From: Phoronis australis
Lineage: Eukaryota; Phoronida; Phoronidae
Direction of reading: 5' to 3'
Length of the DNA: 64,000 nt
NCBI GenBank assembly: GCA_002633005.1
Contig: NMRA01000019.1
Location: forward strand, 584,343 to 648,342
Part shown: piece by piece, positions 1 through 14,814 of the stretch
How positions within the stretch are numbered: the stretch's first letter is position 1
Layout of the letters: the number at the start of each line of letters is the position of its first letter
Notes under the pieces: generated by a model
Told to the model about the DNA's origin: nothing
Databases searched by the model: none
Seen by the model: the letters and a program-made list of their open reading frames with translations, nothing else
Made by a program: the position numbers and the translations under genes

Positions 1-3000
1 TCTAAACTCAGCACGGCTACTCGAATATGTCACACTTATACAATAGATGGCGCTTTAGCAAGGCCGCCTCAGGTGTCTTACAATGAACGAGCTGACACAT
101 CGCGCCTGCTGTCGAGCGAATGCAAATAACAACTAAAGAAATGCTTTTGGGCGTGAATTTGACAAAGCTTTAAAAATAATCCCTTGACTCACTAAACTGT
201 TTTTAGCATCTAAGCACAATTGGCAACATACAAGTATTGATAACTTAATTTCGGCGTTTTTCGTTGTATTGCGCTGGATTCTTGATGGACGAATTCAGAG
301 ATTTACAGGAGTTATCTCTCGCGACAAACCGTTTATCGACGCTTGCACGTACCACAACAGTAACGTTCCAACATCTATGCACGTAGTCTGTATAATCCGT
401 TAAAAACATTTTCGAGCATGGGACCAGTCTGAACATGAATCAAAGCATGGCACAACCAAAAAGTAACATCATTTAGTAACTCATACTTCACGCGTTGTCA
501 TCGAAACCGTCTGGTTCCATCGATGTGGTTTGTAAAGGACCTATTAGAAATGTCCACAATCGATCTAATAAGATTGTTGTGGTCCTTTAAGTCTAATGTA
601 GACCCTCTTATCACCGTGTATACAACGAAATATACTTTTAATGGTCTGCGTATTAGACAGTCGACGCCAGGGATTAAGGGATTTCTTCATACAAAAAAGA
701 AGTCGATTATGACAGAAAATTATTAATTATACTAATATTCTTTTGACTTATCGCTCTGTGATTTGAGTTGGCAGAGTCTAGCTCTAAGTCCGTATCATGA
801 AAGACTTTGGGAATCGCTCTTTGGCACTGATAAAGCCATATCAATTTCATGTTTTTGACATGCTCACACCCACCAAGTTGTTAACAATATTTCAAGTGAT
901 ATATATATTGTAGACGACCTCTTGCGAAGGTTATTTTACCTCAGCTGTTAAAAAAAAACGTAAGAATTGTTTTCAATAGTTACATTCATCTCCAGATTGG
1001 TCTTAATATTTGAATTGTAAAAATAATAGCAAATATTCTTAGATATTTTTTAAACGTCATTCCTTGTATATTGTATTGTCTAACATTCTGGCACGAATTT
1101 TTTTTAATAATAATATTATTTCTTCCATTTTTCTCTTTTGTACCATACAACCTTGCCGTTACCAGGTGTAATTTTAACTCGGTAATATTAAAAGTTGGAA
1201 AAAGGCATTTAATTCTTAATAAGAGAATCAACTACGCACATAAGTTGCGTGAGCTATGGCGAAGCTCTAAATTAATCTACATTTTTAATTTAATTCTATT
1301 TATCAATTCGTAAAATGTTAACATTTATTTACATTCTGAAACAGGGCGTAGAATTTGATTTTTAAGTTATTCCCAGAAATCTTTGGTTAACGTTATATTC
1401 GTTTACACAAATGTAAAACATGATCCAACAGGGCTATGCTAGCTTCATGGTACCTCCTTACCCTTGTATTAGCGTTTCGCATTAAACACCAGCCGGAACT
1501 TAAAAATAAAGCCAAGGCGATAACGTGATTATGGGAATTTTAAGTCAGTAAAACTGCATTCCACTGATAATACGTCTAAAACAAATATATTAAAATGTTT
1601 TGACAACTAATTTCTCTAACAGTCGGTACTCGGCTGTCTCGCTACCCCTTCCTATCTGATAAGGCCTCTTGATTTTAATCAAAAGTATGTCCCATACCTT
1701 GCAACATTTCAACTCAGGAGTAACACGGCGAGGACCTAGCTTGACCGAGACAGGTTGGCGAGAAATGCGTGATAACGAACTGATAGGTTCTATCAAAATA
1801 ATCATCTTCATAAGTGTACGAGAATCCGATAATAACGCAAATGTCAGGCTGTGAAGAGATATCGATAAGAAGACACGAGATGAGCCTAGCTACGAATTAT
1901 CGTTTGAATGTGGAACGCGCGAGGCGTGAACGAAAATTGTGCGCATTTCTTTTCTATCTCTTTTCTTAAATGCACGAAAAACGTATAAAATTGCAACAAA
2001 TAATTTTAATCTAAACCCTGCAATAAAGCCATTTATGTAGACGTCTTCTGCGGTGAAAATTCAAATTGGTTGATTGAATTTAATTGACTTAGTCACCGTG
2101 CCAATCATGCAGCACGCAAAACAGTGAACGAGAGATAAAGATGCAAATAATTAAAATAACAACACAGAAAATAAAATTCGTGTTCTTGGTAACACAGGAA
2201 AGCGTGACTCTAAGTTGTGGAGACACAGTGTGTATTTAGGAATTTTTGTACTCTGGCAATGGTCAACTACTGTACGTGTCAAAATGATGACCGGACAGTA
2301 AAGTGCCTCGGTCACCGTACAAGTTGGCTTTTGGCCCTAAACTTCTGAATTAGGTTCTCGAAATCATGAACATAGATTTGAATTAAAAATAACCATTCTT
2401 ATACATGGATTTGTTTATTGTAATGCTATTTTCAATTTCAAAATTTCTCTAATCTACAATATTTTTTGTCAACACAATCTCTGGTCCACAATGTATTTAT
2501 TACACAACACCTCTAATCCACATTCGAATAATCGAATGATGACGCGATTACCGTGTGCCTCCACAAAAGTGTGTATATTCTCGTGAAAATGTGCCAAAAT
2601 ACGTCGTATTATACATTACTATACATAACTGTGTCGTCTTAAAACATATGGCATTTATGAAAACCAATAAGTTTATTACTTATAAAATTATGTGTTTTAA
2701 AATTTACCTACATAATTTTTTTTTAATTATAAGCTTGTCCATTTCTGTATTCAGCGAAACGAAAAAATATGTAAATATTGCGTAACATTTTTATTTGTGC
2801 TATCCAAGCACGAATTCCAATATTTTATTGTAAGTTGTGTTAAGCTGTGTTTTTATAGCTTGCTAAACTAAAGTTTGTGTTAAAATCTTTATTTTTTTCA
2901 TTGGCCATGATAAAAAGCAATCAAGCATGTTAAAAATACAGGCCTACACTTTACTCGTCTAATTATTAGTAAAGTGATCCAACCAGTGGCGCGTTCTCAG

Positions 3001-6000
3001 AATTCAGTTAGATGCAACAGTGGTGCATTTGAAAGGAGTTTATCTTATGTTTTGTATCTTCTTTGGGTATTTTTAAGCTTGATTAGGTCACGGGCGTTAG
3101 ATACAAATCAAAGCTAACGTTGGCTTAAAGAGGAATTTATCAAGAAACTTTGCGCGGGCACATTTTATTAATTTCTAAATTAGATACTAGTCTGGCCCCC
3201 AATTATTTGAACTGTCAGAATAAAATTTTATTCTTTTCCTATCCCCATTACCTTGTGGCCTTATGTACAGCAAAAGGCATCAGGTCACCTGCACCCATTT
3301 TTTTATCTCCATTACCGAAGGACAGCCATCATGAAAACTTCTTAGTAACAAAGTAAAGTTCTGTTAGTGTACCACGTTAACTCGGCCTTGCTCATGCGCA
3401 AGGCTCCCAATTGAAATTTCTGAATTTGTGTCTTGTCATTAAATGGCAATTCCAAGAGTTGTTAGATGGTGAGGTGATTCCTTTCCGAAGAGCACTTGGC
3501 TTGGGGATCGGCTTTAGACGTCGAAATTTGAGATTTATCTGGTCCTGTCTATGACACGTTATTGACGACAATTGAACAAAGTAAAGTAGCGAGAACGGTT
3601 AGCCATCCTCGTTAGATAATACCGTCCACAAACAGGAGACACGATAAGTGCGAATCGTATTGTTTCAGCGCTATTGTCCACAGTGGCACTCGAGGCCGTG
3701 TGTAAATTTATAAATTGATGTCAAGAATGGCCTTATGCAATTCGTGTAGGAGCGGCAAATAGTCGATGAATAGTTGTGCACACACGAGGAGGGTTAATAG
3801 ACAGCTAAAAATCCGTTGTCCAAAAGTACCCATCACAACATTAAGGCGTTTCGCGGTAGAACTTGTCAATTAATTTCTCAACAAACGATAAATTAATGCC
3901 TATTTTCAAACGTGTTAAGCCTTTTGTTTTCTTGATTTTCCCAACTCGCAGTATCTGAGCAAATAATCAACCTTTTATTAAGAATGGCTACCCGTTTTAA
4001 ATTCTGGAAAATGACAGACAGGAAAGCAATTTAACTGAATTGGTTTGTTTAAATAAAACGTTTCTCATTGCTTAGTCGGATGATACCATTTACTGTCATA
4101 TTTATTACGGAACAAACTCGACCGGAATGCGGACAACGGATAACTCAAACACTATAGAATGACAAACGCCGGTCGGTGAAAAAACAGTCAACAAGGAGGT
4201 AAACACGAGCGCCGGTTTACTCGATGGAAAGAAGAATTTGTTGCATTTCTCCGTCATCTGTTGAAAAGGCTGTTACCAACAATTGTAGTTGGGCTTTCAA
4301 TCCACTCGATGCCCACTCGAAGCCTCAATCTTTGCTCGCTCTGTTAGTTCTAGAGACATTTAATCTGTTGGTAATGACAAAATTCAAATGTATTGACTAA
4401 TCGTTCTTGACAAGTCCAAGTATAAACGCTTTGCCACTTGTTGAAGTCTTGACATTCCCAGTCTGATCCGGTTATGTGGTTTAATGTTCGAGAGCTTGGA
4501 TTTTAAGAAATTTCGAGAGAGATCGACAAAGTTGGTTGCTTGTTAAAATTATTTACCCTGCATCGGTCTTGTTGTTTGTATATTTTACAGCTATGTAATG
4601 CTAAAATCCGTCTTCATACCTGTCACTCAAACCAAGTGGCCAGGAATGAAAAGCGATTGTTTGCGTTATCATCACGCTCCCAAATCCTTTGCCTAATTAC
4701 CACAGACCCAGACAGGTGCGTTTAGAGCAAACAATAATAAATTATGCTTGAACGTGTCTATTTCCACCAACGTATCAATTACATACATTATATTAATTAA
4801 CAAGTATATTTGAAAATTTGTTTTCAAAACTATATGTCTATTAGTATTGCTAAACCGGTTTTTTAAAACAGTAACTCAGCCATCGAAATCGAGAGCATTA
4901 CAAAATTATTCCCTAATTGTTACCAATATAATTTCGTTGCTATTCCCTTTCCATAGAACAATGATAAAGAGTGCACTGTCCAATTAACGCGTGATTTTCC
5001 ATAGACGGGAAAACGTTTCAGGTAGTTTCCTAGGTCGCCTTTTCTTTCTTTCCAATTTAGTCTTTTTACCCACTTTTTGTTGTAATAATTTCCATGACAT
5101 ATTTGCAGTGTAAATTAAATAATGAAAAGGCGTTTAATTACATTTTGGTATCAAAAGACGCAAAAATAGTAAATTTCAATCCAAACTCTGTTTTTTAGAA
5201 TAAATCATGGACCGCTGAATAAAATGATAGAGTGATGTGCGTGGAACATGGAAGTGGTTTTAGGAGCACAGGTAAATGAAAAATATACATAACGTGGGTC
5301 ATCATAGAATTTGTTACTGTCGGGACTGCTACATCTGCAAACACTTGAGCCAAAAAAGAGTGAGATAACGAGGCTGAGAATCGTTGATTCATTGCCCCTA
5401 ATATTTGACGAGCGGTTTACACGTCACTATTCTGAAGAGTGCTAATCCCCGCGGAGACAGTGTTAAAACCAGGCTCAATGTTTTCGTGAAAATGATCACT
5501 CAAATCACAATAGAAAAACAAATACATTAATCGAGTACTTTTTGAAGACCGAGTAAATCACAACTCTTCCATCGGTCCAGGAGTGTGGAAAGTCTGGGAC
5601 TGAAAGATTTTGGATTGTCCCAGCTTAACGAAAGCTACTCGAAAATTTACCTTCAGAAAGACAAGCTGGGGATGTGTTGATGAAATCCAACAAATTGTCT
5701 CCGGTCTGCCTTGATTAATTGCGCGAGCAGTTTTTTTTTTCAGTGGAAAAAAGAAGAATACTGAATATTCAAGTGTAAAACCAAAAAACGACAGTAAAAT
5801 TGACACCATCAGAAATAGAAATAGTGATATTAATAACGTCATAATCCATTAATTAAAACATGCATTTGCTGCAAGCTATTAAAACAATCAGAAGGAAAAG
5901 ATGACTTGATGGATATGAAATTATATTTAAAGTGAATTTCAGCTTGAAAAGTTATTTTTTTAAGTTTTCAAGTTCAATCTAAATGGGTGATTTAATGAAT

Positions 6001-7164
6001 GGACAAAAAATAACCATTATGCATTGTAACGAAATAGCGAGATCATTTAGGATATCGGTTTATTGCATAGTCAGTATCGCCGAAAACTCACCTGAAAATG
6101 GTTAACCCTGTTCATTCGTGATATTTCAGAGAAATTGACATCGATTTTGACAGCAAAGTGTCACGAAATATAGAAGCAAAACGTGTTTTACCAGCATTGT
6201 TTTGCTTGCATCATTTATTACAGTACATTCGTGCAATATCCGCTGTAATGTTTGGCTAATACGTCAAAACCTTTGTCACAATCATTAAAGAAAAGGTCAG
6301 TTTTTAATATGTACATCCATTTATTGTATTTTTCCTATTCCTGCAGTAATGTGCTCACGTACATGTATAGACACCCTTTTCATGACCAACGTTTTGAACA
6401 AGCCTGGGTACAGGAACGTGTATTTTTCGGACAGATGTTAATATTTCAACCCATGAGGGGTTGAGCGTGGTAGACCCAAGACTTTGTGACATCTTAAAAC
6501 ATGTTTAGGTCCTGAATTACATCACGAACCTGTTACGGTTCTTTTTATACGTTAAAACATTTAGCTTCGAACGCTAAGTAATCGTCGAATTCCACGATTT
6601 TATTATTGCTTGAAAAAATATAATTACAATTTTACACCAGAGCTCTCGAGCATTGCTGAATTACGAGAGGCGCAAACACCTCACTGTACAGCTTTCTCCC
6701 ACCCGCCGCTCAACTCGGCAGGTGACTAGAACGGTGGTAGTCCGCGTCTTGGACCGAGACCGTGGATAAGTCGGGTCAAAAGCCCAGTGGCGCCAGAAGT
6801 TAACTCAAGAGATATTAATATAGATTTGATAGGGCCACTCACGGCTAATCTAACAAGGAGCGATTCACACCAGTCTATTGCAGTAATCCTCTGTACTGAT
6901 AGCAGCCCAGGACAGTCGACGGGAGAGGTGGCTACGCGCCATTAATTACTAATTTACTGTTAATTGTGAACGGGGAGGGATTATGGGACGGCGCAGGTAT
7001 TTATTGGTCATATGTGTACTTGATAGGGAGGGGAAATTGATTAATTTCATAATTTACATTCAACCCAAACAAAACAGCAAAAATAACAATAACAATAATA
7101 AGAATGAAAATTATACTAAGAATATTACTACAACTAATGATGATGACGATGACGGTGATGATAG

Positions 7165-7205
<41 letters not shown>

Positions 7206-9040
7206 TTGATAATTATAATAATAAAGGTAGCACTAATCATAATTATACTAATAATAATCATAATCATGAGTCGACTACAGACCAGAACTAACTATGCTTT
7301 TTTGGCCTTAGTGAACACTCTGAAGAGCTCGAGCAGACTCTTTTGGAAGTAAATTTGTTGCGGAAACAGTCGTTACACGCATCGATTTCCTATACTTGAG
7401 TATGCTGTAGATTCCCGTTTTTTACCAGAAAGACATGAAGACGATTGCTAAACAAAGATCGTGCTATCTTAATTAGCAGCGAGGACGTTTAATTTCGCAA
7501 TCCGCGAACTCATTTTCAGCTAATCAAGATCTTCAGCTAATGAACATGTCTTGTCTTAGCTAAGACAACGAGTGATTAACGTGTGATAAAAAGGATTCAA
7601 TAACATAGAATTTTTGATGGAATGATAATCATTCTGAGGGTACGGAGAGTATTTCTTCGGTCAAAAGCGGGGAACACTCATCGTGTGCGTGTTACCAAAA
7701 TCTGAAATTTAAGTGAAAAAGATAAATAATTATCTAAATAATGATTATGCTATTGAGATCGCTATAGACTAGACAAAGACCAGTCGGAAGGCTAATTTAA
7801 AAAAAAACGTTCAATTGTTTTCTCACGAAAGAATAATACAGTTTTGGAATTATTGTTGGACGGTATAGAGTCCCTAAAGTTATTAGCTTTGATCAGAGAT
7901 AAAAATTCACTTTTTGTGATTTTTTATCGCCAACTGCGGCAGTTGTCGTGTCAGACATTCGCTGAATCAAGTATGGTTACCACTTAAATGCTCTTAAAAC
8001 ACACTGCTATTTACGGAGTGGTATTTAACTCCGCTAGCAAAGCGTTTGTCTGCGACCACGGGTGTTCCGCGTTCGATTCGGCGCGGAGGCTGATCTTAGA
8101 AAATTACTCTTCTCGAAGCGAATTTCTTCCTCAGAACACACATGGAACATGAATACAATTTAAATCTTAAATTTAAACGAAGACAAGGATGATGGTTGAT
8201 AAATTATAATGCACGTACAGGTTCAAAGTAACTCATTCTCGTGTGTTGACACTGCTAATTAAATGCAATAGTTCCGAGCACCATCATTCAACACTTCAAA
8301 AGTTTGCTAATAAATTTAAAATCTGACACGGAGACAGCCTTAAGCGTTTGCTACCCGTTATATCAGCGAATGAATTTGTTTAAAGGTCTTTGTTTGAAGT
8401 TTTGATTAATTTTTTCGGTGCTTCAATCCTAGAGTTTGCGACCTTCAAATATATTTATAATTTTACCTTACTAATCTCTTGAACTCAATTGCTTGGTTCA
8501 TGTGTGCACACACTAGGCCAATGACAATCAAAGTGTTCATTGTTTGCAAGGATATGGTGCAGATTTCAGTAATATAAGTGCTAGATTTGAATTCTACGAC
8601 TGGAATTAGGTAGTAGAGATATTTTTTCTATCATTTTTTACTCATTAAAAGTCAATCAAATCTCATTCAAAATGACTAAAACATTGCATTATTTTTACGT
8701 ATCCACCAGAACTTAATATATAATTTTCAGGTTTATTTCTTGGGCTTTTGTTGGTGCACCAACCGAATGGTGGTCAAATGAAATTAAACTTGGTCTTTAC
8801 ACAAGTAGAAAACTGATGGTGCAAACACGTGTATCGTTGTGCGAAAAGTTTATGGTTCAGTGGCATTTTTCTATATATGGCCCTTTTTATGTTCTAAATA
8901 GAAAATTTAAAACAAAGAAAAAACTTTTTGATGAATAATAGTTCAAGTCTCAGGGAAATTGACGGCATGAACATAAAAAACGGCAACAGTTTTAAAGAAC
9001 TGCTTCGTGTTAAATGAATACAAAGTATATACGAAAGTCA
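1..9040. other. Gene-poor region
   Basis: No exon with a recognisable product was found on either strand. Open frames here are short and unsupported. A weak tRNA-like box B (gcgttcgattcgg) occurs near 8068, without a foldable tRNA around it. The GAT microsatellite is listed separately. Confidence 0.5.
7138..7206. repeat. GAT microsatellite
   Basis: A run of GATGAT... with a few GAC and GGT variants. It produces poly-Asp, poly-Met or poly-Ile frames depending on phase, so overlapping open frames are artefacts. Confidence 0.95.
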
Positions 9041-9041
9041 G

Positions 9042-9235
9042 ACTAAGACGTTTCGCTTTAGACTCCAGTGGAGCACCAGTATTTGCTTTTATAAAACAAA
9101 TAAAGGTATAGCTGACTGTGTGGTTCTTACCGCGTCCGAATTACCGACATGATGCAGTTCTCCAACCAACCTTCTGTTTTCTTATAAATCAAACACTCGT
9201 GCTGTTAACTGAAGTCTAAAACGAAACGTCTAACT
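9042..9235. mobile_element. MITE with about 27-bp terminal inverted repeats
   Basis: Left end ctaagacgtttcgctttaga (9043 on) matches the reverse complement of the right end aactgaagtctaaaacgaaa (9207-9234 region). TATA-rich sequence flanks both sides. No ORF. Confidence 0.7.
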
Positions 9236-9264
9236 CTTGTATACATTGTATATACGGGAATACG

Positions 9265-9424
9265 CAGGGACGGATGCAGGATTTTGAGTTAGGGGGGCAG
9301 GGCAAAGTATTAGCCAGGATTTTGTCCGTCAGACATTCGCACCCCCAAACTGCCAAATGGAATCTGGAAGTATTTTAGGGGGGGCATGGTCCCCTTGGCC
9401 CCCCCCCCCCTAAATCGGCCACTG
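9265..9424. mobile_element. hAT-like MITE, copy 1
   Basis: It starts cagggacggatgcagg and ends taaatcggccactg, with G-rich and C-rich inner ends. Termini of the form CAG..GGCGGAT are typical of hAT-type elements. A clear 8-bp target duplication was not found. The same family recurs at 14670 and 13728. Confidence 0.65.
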
Positions 9425-9868
9425 ATATGAACGTGACTTTCACAACTATTTCCGTTCCTTTTAAGACTATAGCAAAAATGAAATCATACATGTAAAAAGT
9501 TAGAGTTTTTATTGTTTCGTACTCTAAATTCGCTAAACATGCTCACCGATATGTCATAATAAAAACACTTTCACATTTGCGCATTTGTTGTGGCTCTCTA
9601 GAGAACGATGTGGTTGAAATGTCACAACTGTTCTGTACACTTTCAATGACTATGCCACGTACATGTAAACATAGAAAAGTATATGAGCTAGGTGCGTATT
9701 AGGCGAAGATGTCTTGCCACACCCTCGCTGCCCCGCCGTACCGTGTAAATAAAAAATGGTAGCCATATGATACAACGTGACGTGTATGGCACAGAGTTGG
9801 AAATGATGTAGAGCAGGTCATAAAAGATCTTCTCAGATGCTACAATTATTTATACGATGCATTATACA

Positions 9869-9938
9869 TGGGCGGCGCACCATAGGGGGCTGGGGGGCTG
9901 GAGCCCCCCTCCCCACTTTTTCAGAGCTGCGCCGCCCA
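9869..9938. mobile_element. Short palindromic element (about 70 bp)
   Basis: The termini tgggcggcgca and tgcgccgccca are perfect 11-bp inverted repeats. The interior is itself G/C-palindromic (gggggctgg, gagcccccc). It has the form of a tiny MITE or a transposon remnant. Confidence 0.55.
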
Positions 9939-11638
9939 CGTCATATTAGTCGCTGAGCACATCACAAGGTGTGCAACACTGGTTGTTAGGTTGCCATGCC
10001 CTTACAAAAGAGGTTTCGTTATCATTCGCCCATTGTTATGAAATCACTGCACGGGTTCGTTTGTTGAAACTACATGATCTATTATAATTCTGAATATTTG
10101 TGACGTTGCATGAAAAGGTGAAGACACTTTGGTTCTGAAAAAGTGGAGCCGAAGAAAGAAAAGCACTCGCTCAGTTCAACACAAGAAATTTGCTTGGGTC
10201 GGAAACAGATTCCAACACTTAAGTTCAGTGCCCAAGAGCTTTAGGCCTATAGTGGGTTGTAGACGTAATTTCTCGAGCAACTTAGATGAGTCTCTTCATC
10301 TTTTGAATTAAAATATTCCGCTCAGAGAATAAATATCAAATCCCAAACCGAAAAAGCCAAGACGAGAAAAGGCAACTCACATGTTTAATCAAAATTATAC
10401 CCATCCTGTAAATGAGTTAGAGTTAAATTTCATCGTGAATTTCGTGTTGAGAAAGGGACCCATACGCGTCACATGCGACACCGGGCAGTATAACCTTTGA
10501 AAAATGTCGTGAAAGTGTTACTCAATGGTTGTTTCCTTATATGGTTTAACCCCACCTAGTTCCTGAAAAGGACGTGCAATATGTAGCTCAAAGCGTTATC
10601 GATGACTCGATATTGGCTGGTGTTTGTTCAAAGTGAAGCTTTGGACGTCTCATCTATTGGACTTTAATTGCTTCATTAACCGCGCTGTTGAATACAATTC
10701 ACCGGCCATTGCGAAACATGACGAGCTCATTAACGAAAACATACGAAATGACACAAAGCTATTGACGCGCACTTTTCACAATAACAGGGCTGAATTTTTC
10801 TTAGATTCAATTAAGACAGTTAGCCCAGAGTATTAAAAGGATTTCGACGAACCATATGTTGGGATCACAGACTTCGGCGGCTGAATGAATGTGAGGATCA
10901 GCGGTGTTTTCTCTCCAATCCCGAGATTCCGTTGTCTACACTGATTACAAGAAATTACACGCGAGCTCATCAATACAGCCTTTGTGACCATACGTCCGGT
11001 TATTATTTTAATTACGTCATCAAACCTAGCATCGTTTTGGTGACTGAAGGCAGCGAATAATATTGAAAGATCACAGGCGGGCACTAATATTTTCTTAGAT
11101 TATTAAAAGAAAATACTGTGTCACACTTATACCCCTGTAAAGGTAGAAGGACATAAGGAGCCACGTGCTCCAAGAGTAAGACGCGTGCGAGATTTTGATA
11201 GCAGAATGGTAAACAAAGTGACTGAAAGTCGTGTTTGTTGTTACAAATTTTATGATAAACATTCTATTATAATACCACAGACGTGAAACGCGTGCCGACG
11301 CAGACGATAGCGAAACGTTTGTAAGTGAAGATAGCTTGCGTTCCTTTACATAGACCCTTTTGTAATATTTGGCAGGTTGTTTTCGCGTGTTAACCATACG
11401 CAATAAACATTATTTTCTTGGAAAACATGGGTAATAATAATTAAAGACCAAGTAATTCCAGCAACGTCATTATAGTACAAAGTCAAGACACGCGAGGATC
11501 TGTTCCGAGGCATCACCCTTCCCGGTGAGCGAAATTGGTGCATTGTTGGTCAAGGAGACATTTTGTCTGCTACCAAAGTGCACCAATCCATTGACTAATC
11601 TACTGTACTTAATACAAAAAAGTCCAATGAACGTAGGG

Positions 11639-11645
11639 CTATATA

Positions 11646-11678
<33 letters not shown>

Positions 11679-11690
11679 ACATATACATAT
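11639..11690. repeat. (CATATA)n microsatellite
   Basis: Repeated catata/tatacata units with a small interruption, then A/T-rich DNA. Confidence 0.95.
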
Positions 11691-13727
11691 TTATTTAAAA
11701 TATATCAGAATAGGAATATCTCAAACATGTTAAAGCGGTGGCTTCGTCGAAATAGAATATTGTGGGCCTAATGTTGTGTTTGAAATGGTCTCACCTCACA
11801 GTCAAATGCGGGATCATGCAGATTTAAAATGAAAGCCAGCCCGAAATCGCCAATCAACTCTCAAGCAGCTGTGTAAGTGATTGTTATGAGCGAGTAAACA
11901 AGCGTTCGCCTCATATAAACAACTCAGAATACATACAAGTCATTAAAGAATTTAATACGTTAAGGCATTCGACCTGGCTTGACAAAAACCCGTAGATGTC
12001 TTACGTCATTAACTAACTTATAAACTACACTGCCTAATTTTAAAAATGTTGATTTTGCGTCAGGCTTCTGTTATTTTGACTTTTGATAACATCGCATGAC
12101 ATCAAATTTCTCAATGACGTCCCGAGTACTAAGGATTAGAAGACATTAGGTGTGACGGAATTCAAACTGCAATTTTGGATTTATAAAAAACGAAACTTCT
12201 TGCCTTAGAATTTTGGCATCAGCTTGATTTACTTAATAATAATTCAAATAACATAACTTAACATAAGCGCCATCGAATGACATTGACGCCCTTGAAGAAG
12301 GTCAAAGTGGACTCTTTGAGCTCAGGTAACTCAAAACCGCAGCTGGTGACCCGCCAATTTGTTGCTTGCGTCATATAAAACATGATGGGATCAAAATGTA
12401 GCCTTTTGAGAAGAAGCCAATACATTGAAATTTGAGGTACTTAAAATCCATAAAAGAACGCTTACTTACACCGCGTGTACGACCACGTAAGAAATCAGTA
12501 AACCGCTGGGAAACCAATTCAAGCGGTTAAAACATACAACTGACATCGTACCACGAAATTAATCGGTTTTCGAAAGAATGTTTTAATTAGAAGTGGCTTT
12601 TGAGTAACCGTGATGTAAATTTTCAATTTTTGCCTGAGGTGCTTTCTTTAGATAGCTGTAACAGAAAACTAATTCGGCAGGATGACCGTTACATTTTTGC
12701 ATATTTGTAGCAGGCAATTAACAAAAATAAGATTTTTTTTAAAAAATCAATGTAAATTACAACTGTGACCACCACACCCTAACCATAATGAATAGCGTAC
12801 GTGACGACGGTCTGCTTTCTGTTTTATAACTTTCATCCTTAGCTATTTCCTGTGACACCGGAGTCGCCTCACAGAAACAAGTCTTGAGGGGGACAAGAAA
12901 ATCCTGTCAGTGACGTATTAAAAATGCAGTATCTTATCACAATGTTCAAAGTACCGTATCTAGCAATGCAGATAATGAGATCAAAATTTGAAGCAGTAAA
13001 AACCCCAATTTTGACATAGTCTCTACACAGTCATGAATTTGGTCTCAAATTGCACCTTAGTCAAAATAAGCTTGATTTCTTGGCTGGAATTATGAAAACG
13101 TCTACATTGAACAAACAACAAACGGGCGCACACACGGCAAACAACGCGACAAGTTCCCGTTCTTCATTGAGTCAATAGATGTGTTTTGCACTCAGACTTT
13201 TACGAGAATTCGCACCCGATATCAGGTTTCCAAGCGATGAACCGACGAGACAATTGAAACATATACTGAACAGCCGACTATCGTAAAAAAGAGTCGACGT
13301 AATAATACAACTCCGCAAATTCAGCTCAGGTGACAGCAAAAATCGTCAGGAGTTGGGAGAAAAGAATCTGTTATTAACTTGGAAAATTACAGTTCACGAG
13401 AAGAAATCAACAAGCAAGTAGATATATGCGTGTAACATATTTTATTTTTTTCCTCTATAACTTTCATGAACCAGACGAGTTAACAATTTGAAATGTTGAT
13501 TCAAAAATCCGTAAAAATTTGTTGACATGAATTTTCCTTGCAGGGTCTACATGTATGTTCGAGCACACTGAAGCCATGCAAGTGTGGCTACTCCTGACCA
13601 AGTCCGTAAAATTTCAGGTCACGACGTGACTGCAAATGTTACGAGTTTGGTCTGGACAAAGACTAGACCAATTTCACAGCAGTGTGTGGAATTAATTAAA
13701 CCTTATTGTTTTTTGACAGAAAACTCG

Positions 13728-13768
13728 ATTATGGCCTCCTTGCCCCCCCCCCTCTAAATCCGCCACTG
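13728..13768. mobile_element. hAT-like MITE, right-end fragment
   Basis: A C-rich tract followed by ctctaaatccgccactg matches the right ends at 9424 and 14814. The left end was not found. Confidence 0.5.
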
Positions 13769-14669
13769 AAACCATTTGGCTAAAGGAGAGGAACAACAAT
13801 TTTAAAGCCGTTGGGAGTCTAAATCAAAATTTATTTTTTCGACAGAATTCGGGTTCATTGCCTTTTAAAACTTATAAAATGTAACACACAATCAAGTTGG
13901 TTTGAAATATTTGAGATATGCCAATGGAAGACACAATGAAGTATAATCAATGAAACAACTACCTAAGCAATCTAGATTTATGGTTTATTAATGAGTAACA
14001 AATCGTTCATACGGGTGCTTTTTTAGTTTTCATTCTTTTTAAAAAACGTCAATACATCATACAAGGATGGCGTAGTTTGAACAACACGACCTTGGACTTA
14101 CGACGAAGTGAGCACATTGTGACAAGTCAGTTGACAAATTCGCTTAATTGTTTAAACAATAAAACAAACATTATTCTTATTATAAGACTTAGTTCCTATC
14201 CAAATAAACACATACTTCAAATGTGTGAAAACGCTCCGCTTGTTAGAACGGCACGTGTGTGTTTGAACGAAGATGTTTAAATACGAGTTTCAATATTGAA
14301 GTTGCTTGCTAACTCGGACGTATGAATGAAACCATCATCGTGACGGTGAGAAGCGGAAGGAAAACTGTTTGTCTGTGAGCGCTGCGTTAGATACATAAGC
14401 TTATGGGCCGAGATTACACAGCTACATGTAATCTGAAAACAAAAAATAATGTAATTTTTCTTTCTTATTGTAATTCATGTAATGCCTGAGAAAAGGACCC
14501 GATGTTACGTGAATACCAACATCCAAACCGTTTTACTCAGTCACTGCTAGTGAAAACAATTTTTTGTTAACGTCACGCACCAAAACTTTTAAGTAGGACT
14601 ATTTTACAGCAATTAGGGAGAATGTTTTTGCAGATCAAATTACTTTTGCTTAAATACTACAAAAGTGTG

Positions 14670-14814
14670 CAGGGGCGGATCCAGGATTTTTATTTAGGGG
14701 GGCAGGGCAGAGTATTAGCCAGGATTTTGCCCGTCATACTGCGCACCCCCGATTTGCCAAATGGAATCTGGGGGAGTTTTAGGGGAGCTCTGGCCCCCTC
14801 TAAATCTGCCACTG
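14670..14814. mobile_element. hAT-like MITE, copy 2
   Basis: It starts caggggcggatccagg and ends taaatctgccactg. The interior shares gtattagccaggattttg and gccaaatggaatctgg with copy 1 at 9265. Confidence 0.7.

Noticed and set aside
6983-7352. Overlapping Asp-, Met- and Ile-rich open frames
   Set aside because: They are translations of the GAT microsatellite in different phases; no domain lies outside the repeat.
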